From: Novosphingobium kaempferiae
GTDB lineage: Bacteria; Pseudomonadota; Alphaproteobacteria; Sphingomonadales; Sphingomonadaceae
Assembly (NCBI RefSeq): GCF_021227995.1
Contig: NZ_CP089301.1
Span: 3,720,001-3,784,000 of the forward strand
DNA length: 64,000 nt
Direction of reading: 5' to 3'
The first letter of the stretch is position 1; each line of letters starts with the position of its first letter. The notes under the pieces are model-generated. The model was given only the letters and a program-made list of their open reading frames with translations. It did not search any database and was not told the origin of the DNA. Positions 53,391 to 62,586 of this stretch are shown here, piece by piece. The position numbers were made by a program, and so were the translations under genes.

Positions 53391-54886
53391 TTCCTGAGCT
53401 CGCGCGCGATCTCGGCATTGCGCGGATCGATCAAGGCCGCCGCCTCCAGCAACCGCCGCGCCTCAGGCAAGTCCTGACCGGCAACGAGGCGAACGGCGCC
53501 CGCGACGTAGAGATAGTCGGCATTGCGCCGATCCAGCGAGACCGCCCGGTCGGCATGCCGGATCGCCGCCGCCGCATCGCCTAGCCCACTGCTCGCCAGC
53601 GCCAGACGTCGCAGCACCTCGCCATCCTCGCCCCGCGCCAGCAGGCGTTCGTAGACCGTCACCGCCGTGGCCCACCGCCGTCCGGCGAGCGCGCCTTCGC
53701 CCTGCTCGACGAGCGCCATCGTCTCCCTGATCCGCGTAGGATCCAGCCGTGCCTGCAAGGCCTCCGCCTCGGGTGCCCCCACCGCACGCCCCGCCTGCGC
53801 CGCGCGTTCGATTACCTCCGGCTGCGCCAGCGTACTTGCCGCCAGCGGCGCAAGGGTCGCCCAGGCACCCTGCGCATCCCCGGTCGCGAGTTGCGCCTCG
53901 CCCAGCATCAGGCGCGCATAGGGATTGCCCGGAAGCACCAGCACTGCCCGGCGAAACAGAAGCCGCGCCTGCTCCGCATGGCCAAGTCGAAGCAGCGCTT
54001 CCCCATAGGTCATGCTGAGCGGCGAGCCCGCGTCGAGTTCGGACTCGCGGGCCTGCAAGGCAAGGCGTATCTGCTCCCACTCACCCTTCTCTGACATGAG
54101 CTGGATACGCATCTGGTCCACCTCGGTGTCGTTAGGTGCCACCTCTGCGGCCTGTTCGACCAGCCTCGACGCCTCATCCAGCTTGCCGATTCCGTCGTAG
54201 TGACGGGCCAGAGCGAGCATCGGCGCAGCGCGATCCGGGAACGCATCGATCGCCTTGCGATAGGCCCGCGCTGCCTCTTCGTCGCGTCCCTGAGCCGAAG
54301 CGAGGTCTCCCGACATCACCAAAGTCTCGTAAGAGTTTGGTCCAAGCTGCTGCATTCGCTTGAGAAGTCTGGCGGCACGGACGAGATTTTCGTTCACCAG
54401 AAGATAGCGCGCAAAGGACGCGGCCAGCCGGATATCGCCGCCTTGCGCCATACCCTTCTCGTAGGCATCCCGCGCTCCCTCGTCTTCGCCCAGCGCCAGC
54501 AGGGATTCGGCCCGCACACGCCACCCCTCAGGCGAAGCATCATCGCCCAGCAGCTCCAGCGCCCGCTTCGGATTCTGCCGCAAGAGCGCCGCTTCGGCCT
54601 TCATCCGCGCGGTATTGCGCCCTCCGGCCCGCTCCAGCCGCGCAATCGCGCCCTCAGCGCCATCCGGGTCGCCAAGCCGCAAGTGCGTTTCCGCCAGTAG
54701 CGCCAGCATGGCCGCATCGCGCGGCTTTTCCTGCAAGGCCGCGGCCACCTTCACGCGCGCTTCCTGATAGTTCTCGGCCGCGAAATTCTCCCGCGCGCTG
54801 GCGAACAGCGTTTCGGGACTGTCGCCGCAAGCCGAGAGGGAACCGAAAGCAACCAGCGGCAGTACGAGACGGATCGAGCGCTTCAT
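53369..54886 (-). CDS. TPR-repeat lipoprotein, PrsT-like
   Basis: A 505-residue lipoprotein with many tetratricopeptide repeats. Lipobox FGSLSAC near residue 20. The first TPR region, DSPETLFASARENFAAENYQ... KVAAALQEKPRDAAMLALL, resembles PrsT, the TPR protein of the exosortase/PEP-CTERM system, although it is shorter than the ~900 residues usual for PrsT. Start ATG 54886. It converges on the PEP-CTERM gene, which strengthens the link; exosortase and polysaccharide genes are not in view. Its 3' end overlaps the neighbour's terminator. Confidence 0.72.
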   Translation of the reverse strand: MKRSIRLVLPLVAFGSLSACGDSPETLFASARENFAAENYQEARVKVAAALQEKPRDAAMLALLAETHLRLGDPDGAEGAIARLERAGGRNTARMKAEAALLRQNPKRALELLGDDASPEGWRVRAESLLALGEDEGARDAYEKGMAQGGDIRLAASFARYLLVNENLVRAARLLKRMQQLGPNSYETLVMSGDLASAQGRDEEAARAYRKAIDAFPDRAAPMLALARHYDGIGKLDEASRLVEQAAEVAPNDTEVDQMRIQLMSEKGEWEQIRLALQARESELDAGSPLSMTYGEALLRLGHAEQARLLFRRAVLVLPGNPYARLMLGEAQLATGDAQGAWATLAPLAASTLAQPEVIERAAQAGRAVGAPEAEALQARLDPTRIRETMALVEQGEGALAGRRWATAVTVYERLLARGEDGEVLRRLALASSGLGDAAAAIRHADRAVSLDRRNADYLYVAGAVRLVAGQDLPEARRLLEAAALIDPRNAEIARELRKAKAAAG

Positions 54887-55008
54887 ACGCGCAGCTTCTG
54901 GCCCCAAGACCTGAAATTTCCGTCAACCGCCCCCATATTCGCCGCCGACTGGTCAAGTCGCCCCAGCATCGCTATGGGCGCGCAACAAACATATTTCCGG
55001 AGTTTTCG

Positions 55009-56109
55009 ATGGGTTTCCGTTGCGGGATCGTGGGCCTGCCCAATGTCGGCAAGTCGACCTTGTTCAATGCGCTGACAGAGACGCAGGCGGCGCAGGCGGC
55101 CAATTATCCCTTCTGCACGATCGAGCCCAACGTCGGCCAGGTCGGCGTGCCCGATCCGCGCCTCGACAAGCTCGCCGAAATCGCGGGTTCGGCGAAGATC
55201 ATCCCGACGCAGCTGTCGTTCGTGGACATCGCCGGCCTCGTGCGCGGCGCATCGAAGGGTGAGGGCCTGGGCAACCAGTTCCTCGGCAACATCCGCGAAG
55301 TCGACGCGATCATCCACGTCCTGCGCTGCTTCGAGAACGACGACATCCAGCACGTCGACAACAAGGTCGACCCGATCGCCGACGCCGAGACGGTCGAGAC
55401 CGAACTGCTGCTCTCCGACCTCGAAAGCCTCGAAAAGCGTGTCCCCGCCGCTCAGAAGAAGGCGACGCAGGGCGACAAGGAAGCCAAAATCGTCGCTTCC
55501 GTGCTCGGTCAGGCGCTGGAACTCCTGCGCGAAGGCAAGCCCGCGCGCCTGACCCAGCCCAAGGACGAGGACGAGGCCCGCGTCTTCGCGCAGGCGCAGC
55601 TCATCACCGCCAAGCCGGTGCTCTACGTCTGCAACGTCGAGGAAGAAGCAGCGGCCGAGGGCAACGCCTTCTCCGCCCGCGTCTTCGAGAAGGCCGCGGC
55701 AGAAGGCGCCAGCGCGGTCATCGTCTCCGCCGCCATCGAGGCCGAACTGACCGGCATGGAAATCGAGGATCGCATGGTCTTCCTCGAGGAAATGGGCCTT
55801 GCCGAAGCCGGCCTCGCGCGCATCATCCGTGCCGGGTACACGCTGCTCGAACTGCTGACCTTCTTCACGGTCGGCCCCAAGGAAGCGCGCGCCTGGACCA
55901 TCCACAAGGGCGCCAAGGCACCCGAGGCGGCAGGCACGATCCACTCCGACATGCAGCGCGGCTTCATCCGCGCCGAAACCATCGCCTACGACGACTTCGT
56001 CGCCCTGAACGGCGAGGCTGGCGCCAAGGAAGCCGGCAAGCTGCGTCAGGAAGGCAAGGAATACGTCGTCGCCGACGGCGACGTGATGCACTTCAAGTTC
56101 AACGTCTGA
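55009..56109 (+). CDS. ychF: Ribosome-associated ATPase YchF
   Basis: A 366-residue Obg-family P-loop protein that prefers ATP and is linked to ribosomes and stress. Motifs: G1 GIVGLPNVGKSTLFNAL, the switch region QLSFVDIAGLVRGASKGEGL, TKPVLYVCNVEE (G4 is NxxE, fitting the ATP preference rather than NKxD), and the TGS domain. Length normal. ATG 55009 with GGAG 8 bases upstream. Part of the conserved rplY-pth-ychF set. Confidence 0.97.
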   Translation: MGFRCGIVGLPNVGKSTLFNALTETQAAQAANYPFCTIEPNVGQVGVPDPRLDKLAEIAGSAKIIPTQLSFVDIAGLVRGASKGEGLGNQFLGNIREVDAIIHVLRCFENDDIQHVDNKVDPIADAETVETELLLSDLESLEKRVPAAQKKATQGDKEAKIVASVLGQALELLREGKPARLTQPKDEDEARVFAQAQLITAKPVLYVCNVEEEAAAEGNAFSARVFEKAAAEGASAVIVSAAIEAELTGMEIEDRMVFLEEMGLAEAGLARIIRAGYTLLELLTFFTVGPKEARAWTIHKGAKAPEAAGTIHSDMQRGFIRAETIAYDDFVALNGEAGAKEAGKLRQEGKEYVVADGDVMHFKFNV

Positions 56110-56212
56110 TCTCGGGAACGGCCGTCCACATCTGGCGGGCGGTCGTTTGCCGAAGCGCCGGACCGGACACTGCGACATGGCACTGTCATCGCAGCCTTTC
56201 TAAAGAGCCCGC

Positions 56213-57451
56213 GTGATTCGCTTCGATTTCGTGCTCGCCGCGCTGCTCGCGCTCCTGCCATTCCACGCCATCGCCGAAGAAATCCGCAAGCCGGTGACGA
56301 TCCTCGTATCGATCGACGGCTTCCGCGCTGACTATCTCGAACGCGGCGTGACGCCGACACTGTCGCGGCTGGCCCAAGGCGGCATCAGCGCCGCGATGCG
56401 CCCCTCGTTCCCCAGCAAGACCTTCCCCAACCACTGGGCCATAGTCACGGGCAAGGTGCCCGACCGCAACGGCATCGTCGCCAACCGCTTCGAGGATCCG
56501 CACCGCCCCGGCGAGACATTCACGATGGCGAGCGACGATCCGTTCTGGTGGAACGAGGCCGAACCGATCTGGGTCGCCGCAGAGAAGGCCGGTATCCGCA
56601 CCGCCGCCATGTTCTGGCCCGGATCGAACATAGCGTGGGGCGGTGTGCAGGCGCCCAAGCCCGCGCACGGCCAGATCGGCGGCACGCGCCCGCAGGACTG
56701 GCAGCACTTCGATGGGTCGATCACGCCGCTGCAGCGGGTCGAGACCGTGCTCGACTGGATGCGCCGCCCCGCCGGTATCCGTCCTCGCTTCATCACGCTC
56801 TACTTCGATGAAGTGGACACTGCCGGTCATACCTACGGGCCGGATGACGCGCATACCATGCAGGCGCTTGCCGATGTCGACGGCGATGTCGGCAGGCTCG
56901 TGGAGGGGCTCCGCGCGCTCAGGCAGCCCGTCAATCTGGTGATCGTCGCCGATCACGGCATGGCCGCGATATCGAGCGAGCGCGTCATCGCGCTCGATAC
57001 GGTCGCCAATCCGAAATGGTATCGCCTGATAGAGAGCGGCCCCTTCGCAGGCCTAGCCCCCACGCCGGGCAACGAGAAGAAGCTGGCCAAGGCACTGGCC
57101 AAGCCGAACGCCCACATGGAATGCTGGCCGCGCGAGGCTATTCCCGCCCGTTTCCATTACGGCAGCAACCCGCGGGTCTTCCCGTACTTCTGCCTTGCCC
57201 AGACGGGCTGGCAGATCCTTGCGACAAAGCCGGGCAAGGCTTCGACCGGCGGTGCGCACGGTTATGACAACACCGCGCCCGAAATGGCCGCGCTGTTCGT
57301 CGCCAACGGTCCGTCCATCGCCGTCGCGGGTCGCCTGCCCGGCTTCGCCAACGTCGATGTCACCGCCCTGCTGCGCGACCTGATCGGACTGCCCGCCGAT
57401 CCCCATGCCGACGGCAGCGGCGCTCCGTTTCGTGGAGTTCTGCGTCGCTGA
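56213..57451 (+). CDS. ENPP-type nucleotide pyrophosphatase/phosphodiesterase
   Basis: A 412-residue exported alkaline-phosphatase-superfamily enzyme of the NPP/ectonucleotide type. Signal peptide FDFVLAALLALLPFHAIA. Metal and catalytic sites: VSIDGFRADYL (Asp), the nucleophile Thr in FPSKTFPNHWAIVTG, EVDTAGHTYGPDD, ADHGMAAI, and His in GGAHGYDN. The substrate is unknown; NPPs split diverse phosphodiesters. Start GTG 56213, with AAAGAGC upstream. No ychF link beyond proximity. Confidence 0.88.
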   Translation: MIRFDFVLAALLALLPFHAIAEEIRKPVTILVSIDGFRADYLERGVTPTLSRLAQGGISAAMRPSFPSKTFPNHWAIVTGKVPDRNGIVANRFEDPHRPGETFTMASDDPFWWNEAEPIWVAAEKAGIRTAAMFWPGSNIAWGGVQAPKPAHGQIGGTRPQDWQHFDGSITPLQRVETVLDWMRRPAGIRPRFITLYFDEVDTAGHTYGPDDAHTMQALADVDGDVGRLVEGLRALRQPVNLVIVADHGMAAISSERVIALDTVANPKWYRLIESGPFAGLAPTPGNEKKLAKALAKPNAHMECWPREAIPARFHYGSNPRVFPYFCLAQTGWQILATKPGKASTGGAHGYDNTAPEMAALFVANGPSIAVAGRLPGFANVDVTALLRDLIGLPADPHADGSGAPFRGVLRR

Positions 57452-57457
57452 ACCAGA

Positions 57458-57952
57458 TCAGGTCCGGCAGCGCATCGTCCCGTCGGCGCGGAAGGCCACG
57501 CGCTCCTGCGCATCGTGGATGATGATGCGGGCGGGCCAGGTATCCGCATCGGCATTCGTACCCGCATCGGGCTGGCGCACGATGTCCACCCAGCTCGACA
57601 ACCCGATGTAAGTCGTGCGTGCCCCGCTCGGCAGGTCGGCGCTGAGATTGCGCGCCGAGAACCGCTTGAGATCGCTGCCAACGCGCATGTAGCCCTCATC
57701 GCGAGTGGCGATGAACAGCGGGTCGGACGCAGTGCCCTTGCTGAAGGTGCAACCGGGCTTGTCTAGGCCGTAGCGCTGGATGTCGTCGGTGGTGATGGCG
57801 ATCGGCACGATGGGCTTGAACGGCTCCCTGCTCATCCGCTCAACCATGGCGACGTCATGGGCATCGTCAGCCGCTTTCTCCGCAGGAGTGTCCTCTCCGC
57901 AGCCCGCCAGCATCGCGAGCGCGGCCATGGTCGTCGCTAGTCTTCGCATCAT
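57458..57952 (-). CDS. Hypothetical lipoprotein
   Basis: A 164-residue lipoprotein: MRRLATTMAALAMLAGC with the lipobox cysteine near residue 18, followed by an acidic linker (EDTPAEKAADDAHD) and a compact domain without recognised motifs (GCTFSKGTASDPLFIATRDE, two Cys later). No family assigned. The start overlaps the mutL stop by 4 bases, so it may be translated from the same message, although a repair gene and an envelope lipoprotein make an odd pair. Confidence 0.75.
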   Translation of the reverse strand: MMRRLATTMAALAMLAGCGEDTPAEKAADDAHDVAMVERMSREPFKPIVPIAITTDDIQRYGLDKPGCTFSKGTASDPLFIATRDEGYMRVGSDLKRFSARNLSADLPSGARTTYIGLSSWVDIVRQPDAGTNADADTWPARIIIHDAQERVAFRADGTMRCRT

Positions 57953-59763
57953 TTCCGCCCGAACAGTTTCTCTATGTCCTGATGGGCAAGTTTAACCCAC
58001 GTAGGGCGGCCATGGTTGCATTGGCCCGAACGCGGCGTGCGCTCCATTTCGCGCAGTAGCGCATTCATCTCCGCCACCGAGAGCACGCGCCCTGCCCGCA
58101 CCGAGCCGTGGCAGGCCATCGTCGCGAGGACGAGGTCGAGCTTCTCCCCCAGCAGCAGGGCGTCGCCGTTACGGGCGAGATCGTCGGCAACGTCCTGAAC
58201 CAACGCGCCGACATCGCTCTTCGAGAGCACCGACGGGACTGCCCGAACCAGCATCGCCGCCGGGCCGAAGCGTTCGAGGACGAGCCCGTGACGCGCCAGT
58301 TCGGGCAGCTTGTCCTCCAGCGCGTCGCAGGCGACTTCCTCAAGCTCGACGACCTCGGGCAGCAACAGTGCCTGGGAGCGATTCATCGCCTCCTCCGCGC
58401 CCGCCGCCTTCAGCTTCTCGAGCACGAGACGTTCGTGCGCGGCGTGCTGATCGACGATGACGAGGCCGTCTTCCGCCTCCGCAACGATATAGGTGCCGGC
58501 CACCTGCCCGCGTGCGACGCCGAGGGGATAGCGCAAGGCCTCCTCGCTCGCCTCGACCGCAGCCTCGGCACGCGCGGCGGGCTGGGCCATGACCTCGGCT
58601 TCGTAGGAACGCCATGCCGCGCCCGTCTCGGACACGCGAGACGGCTGATAATCGCTGCGCGGCGCGCTGTACTCGCGGGCGAACAGCGAACCGAGCGACG
58701 GTGCGGGCGAAGGCGTGACCGGCTCCACCTGCCACATGTTCATCGCGGCGCTCTGCGGCGGCTGTGCGCTCTTCTGTCCCGCGCCTTCCAGCGCATGACG
58801 CAAGGCACCGACGAGGAAACCGCGGATGAATGCGGGGTCGCGAAAGCGCACTTCCGTCTTGGCAGGGTGGACGTTGACGTCGACTTCGTCGGGCGGAATG
58901 TCGAGGAACAGCGCCAGCACCGCATGGCGGTCCCGCGCCAGCATGTCAGAATAGGCCCCGCGCACCGCGCCGACGAGCAGCTTGTCACGCACCGGACGGC
59001 CATTGACGAAGAGGTACTGGTGGTCGGCGACCCCGCGATTGTACGTCGGCAGGCCCGCGACGCCGGTGAGCCGCGCCGTGCCGCGTTCGGCCTCGATGAC
59101 GACGCCGTCCTCCGCCAGTTCGCGGGCGACGAGGCGTGCCACGCGCGCCGCCAGTTCCTCGCGCGGCTGCACCGAAATCACGCGACGTCCGTCATGCTCC
59201 ATCGTGAAACCGACATCGGGCCGCGCCATGGCGAGGCGACGCACCACGTCGAGGCAGACGGCATACTCCGAGCGTGGCGAGCGCAGGAACTTGCGCCGCG
59301 CGGGCACTTTGCCGAACAGGTCTTCGACGCGGATGCGCGTGCCCGGCGGAAGGGCTGCGGGGCCATCCTGCGCGACGACGCCATGGTCGACCACCCGCCT
59401 CCAGCCCTCGGCAGCGTCGTGCGGTCGGCTTTCGATGGTCAGTCGCGCGACGGAGCCGATCGAGGGCAGCGCCTCGCCCCGGAAGCCCAGCGTGGCGACA
59501 AGTTCGATCGCCTCGTCCGGCAGCTTGGAAGTGGCGTGACGTTCAAGCGCCAGCGCGATTTCGTCCGGCCGCATGCCGCAGCCGTCATCCGTCACCTCGA
59601 TCATGTCGAGCCCGCCCGAGGCGATCCGCACGGTGATCTCGGTCGAGCCCGCGTCGATGGCGTTCTCCACCAGTTCCTTGAGCGCGGAGGCCGGGCGCTC
59701 CACCACTTCACCCGCGGCGATGCGGTTGACGAGGTGTTCGGGCAGGCGGCGGATCGTGGGCAT
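57949..59763 (-). CDS. mutL: DNA mismatch repair protein MutL
   Basis: A 604-residue mismatch-repair protein. GHKL ATPase: LKELVENAIDAGSTEI, VTDDGCGM, GFRGEALPSIGSVA. C-terminal domain: the endonuclease-type motif DQHAAHERLVLE (DQHAx2Ex4E), plus MACHGSVRAG, so it is expected to nick DNA as in species without MutH. Start ATG 59763 (MPTIRRLPEH); the preceding frame is shadow. Divergent from mreB with 237 bases between, which hold no other gene. Confidence 0.96.
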   Translation of the reverse strand: MPTIRRLPEHLVNRIAAGEVVERPASALKELVENAIDAGSTEITVRIASGGLDMIEVTDDGCGMRPDEIALALERHATSKLPDEAIELVATLGFRGEALPSIGSVARLTIESRPHDAAEGWRRVVDHGVVAQDGPAALPPGTRIRVEDLFGKVPARRKFLRSPRSEYAVCLDVVRRLAMARPDVGFTMEHDGRRVISVQPREELAARVARLVARELAEDGVVIEAERGTARLTGVAGLPTYNRGVADHQYLFVNGRPVRDKLLVGAVRGAYSDMLARDRHAVLALFLDIPPDEVDVNVHPAKTEVRFRDPAFIRGFLVGALRHALEGAGQKSAQPPQSAAMNMWQVEPVTPSPAPSLGSLFAREYSAPRSDYQPSRVSETGAAWRSYEAEVMAQPAARAEAAVEASEEALRYPLGVARGQVAGTYIVAEAEDGLVIVDQHAAHERLVLEKLKAAGAEEAMNRSQALLLPEVVELEEVACDALEDKLPELARHGLVLERFGPAAMLVRAVPSVLSKSDVGALVQDVADDLARNGDALLLGEKLDLVLATMACHGSVRAGRVLSVAEMNALLREMERTPRSGQCNHGRPTWVKLAHQDIEKLFGRK

Positions 59764-60000
59764 GGAGGTCTCGGCAACAACGTTTCGCGACTGCCATGGA
59801 GGCAGCATCGTGATGGCTCGCCAAACTAGCGACGAAGCGCCGCTAATTCGAGACGGGCGCGCATCGTTTCCCCCCGGAAAGCGACACAAAATTTTGGCCT
59901 TTCGCGAATCGATGGGCTAAGGGGAGCCCTCCCACCCGCAACCCCCTGTCGTCGTCGTCGAAGATGATTCGACAAGCGATTGGTAAGAAACGGATTTTAG

Positions 60001-61047
<1,047 letters not shown>

Positions 61048-61150
61048 TCGAACAGGGGGCACCGCGCCGGGAAAGGCGCGGGGCTCCTGAAGGGCGCGGC
61101 GGACCTCCCTGCACGGACCGTCGCGCGGGAATGACAGGAGTGCATGGCGC

Positions 61151-62035
61151 ATGGCACCGCCAGCCAATCGGCGCTCCGGCTTTTCGCGCAGGGCGCAGTA
61201 TTCGACGTTCTTCAATTACACCGCCGGCGTGCTCGGCGCGGTGGTGGGCCTTGGGCTGCTCGTCGTCTCGATCGTCAACCCAGGCGCCTTCGCGACCCTG
61301 CGCGGCGCCGCTGCCGATCTGACCGAGTCCCCGGCGCAGGCCACCGCTGGCGGCCGCCGTGCGGGCAAGGACTTCTTCGCCGAGATCGGCGGCTTCTTCC
61401 AGACCGGCCGCGAGCATGTGCGCCTCGAACGCGAACTTGCCGAAGCCAAGGTAAGGCTCGCCAAGGCGCAGGCGACCGAGACCGAGAACCGCAAGCTCAA
61501 GCAGCTGATGGACTTGCGCGAGGAGGATGCGCAGCCGGTCGCCTACGCCCGTCTCGTCAGCTCGACCGGCGCCAGCACTCGCCGTTTCGCGACGCTTGGC
61601 GCAGGGACCGACAAGGGCGTGGTCAAGGGCATGCCGGTGCGCTCGCAACTCGGCCTCGTCGGCCGCGTGCTCGAAGTCGGCCTGTCCAGTTCGCGCGTGC
61701 TGCTCATCACCGACACCGAAAGCGTCGTGCCCGTCCGCCGCGCGAAGGACGGCATCCCCGCCTTCGCGCAGGGACACGGCGACGGCACGATCCGCATCCG
61801 GCTCGTCAACCTCGGCCTCAATCCGCTGCGCAAGGGCGACGTGATGGTGACTTCGGGTTCGGGCGGGCTCTACCGCCCCGGCACGCCGCTCGCGGTCGTC
61901 ACCGAACTGCTTCGCGACGGCGCAGTGGCGCGCGTCCTCAGCAATCCCTCCGACACCGACTACGTCGTGATCGAAAGGGCCTGGGCGCCCCCGCCGCCTC
62001 CGCCGCCCGCCGAATCCGCCCCCGGGAGCGAGTGA
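61151..62035 (+). CDS. mreC: Rod-shape determining protein MreC
   Basis: A 294-residue periplasmic scaffold anchored by one N-terminal helix (FNYTAGVLGAVVGLGLLVVS). A coiled coil (LERELAEAKVRLAKAQATET) precedes the double beta-barrel, with GTDKGVVKGMPV and VMVTSGSGGLYRPGTPLAVV. A Pro-rich tail ends the protein. Links MreB to PBP2. It lies 103 bases after mreB and 2 bases before mreD. Confidence 0.94.
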   Translation: MAPPANRRSGFSRRAQYSTFFNYTAGVLGAVVGLGLLVVSIVNPGAFATLRGAAADLTESPAQATAGGRRAGKDFFAEIGGFFQTGREHVRLERELAEAKVRLAKAQATETENRKLKQLMDLREEDAQPVAYARLVSSTGASTRRFATLGAGTDKGVVKGMPVRSQLGLVGRVLEVGLSSSRVLLITDTESVVPVRRAKDGIPAFAQGHGDGTIRIRLVNLGLNPLRKGDVMVTSGSGGLYRPGTPLAVVTELLRDGAVARVLSNPSDTDYVVIERAWAPPPPPPPAESAPGSE

Positions 62036-62037
62036 GC

Positions 62038-62586
62038 ATGCCCCTGCTGTCCGGCAACGACACGGTCGTGAGGCAGAGGATCAACCGCAAGCCGTCGCGC
62101 TCGATCGCGACCGGACTGCCGTGGCTGACGGTCATGCTCGGATCGCTGGTGCCGAGCTGGTTCCTGATCGCCTCGGCACCCGTTCTACCGCCGCTCGGCT
62201 TCCTGATGTTCATCGCGTGGCGCCAGTTGCGCCCCGGCCTGCTGCCGATGTGGGCGGGCCTGCCGCTGGGCCTGTTCGACGACCTGTTCTCAGGATCGCC
62301 GTTCGGAACCGCCGTTCTGCTCTGGTCGGTATCCACGATCGTGCTCGACAACGTGGAAGCCCGCCTGCCCTGGCGTAACTTCCTGACCGAGTGGCTGGTG
62401 GCGATCGGGCTCATCGTGGCGTATATCGTGCTCTGCCTCGGCGTTTCGAACATCGCCGGAGCATCCGCCCCCCTTCGTGTCATCGTGCCCCAGGTCCTGA
62501 TTTCCGTGATTTCCTACCCGCTCGTCGGCCGTTTCGTTGCCCTGATGGACCGTATCCGGCTCACGCCGTTCGTGGTCATGCGATGA
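62038..62586 (+). CDS. mreD: Rod-shape determining protein MreD
   Basis: A 182-residue integral membrane protein with about five hydrophobic segments (PWLTVMLGSLVPSWFLI, PPLGFLMFIAWRQL, GLPLGLFDDLFSGSPFG, WLVAIGLIVAYIVLCLGV, VIVPQVLISVISYPLVGRF). The GLFDDLFSGSPFGTAVLLW pattern is typical of MreD. Start ATG 62038, 2 bases after mreC; it overlaps mrdA by 4 bases (ATGA). Confidence 0.9.
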   Translation: MPLLSGNDTVVRQRINRKPSRSIATGLPWLTVMLGSLVPSWFLIASAPVLPPLGFLMFIAWRQLRPGLLPMWAGLPLGLFDDLFSGSPFGTAVLLWSVSTIVLDNVEARLPWRNFLTEWLVAIGLIVAYIVLCLGVSNIAGASAPLRVIVPQVLISVISYPLVGRFVALMDRIRLTPFVVMR

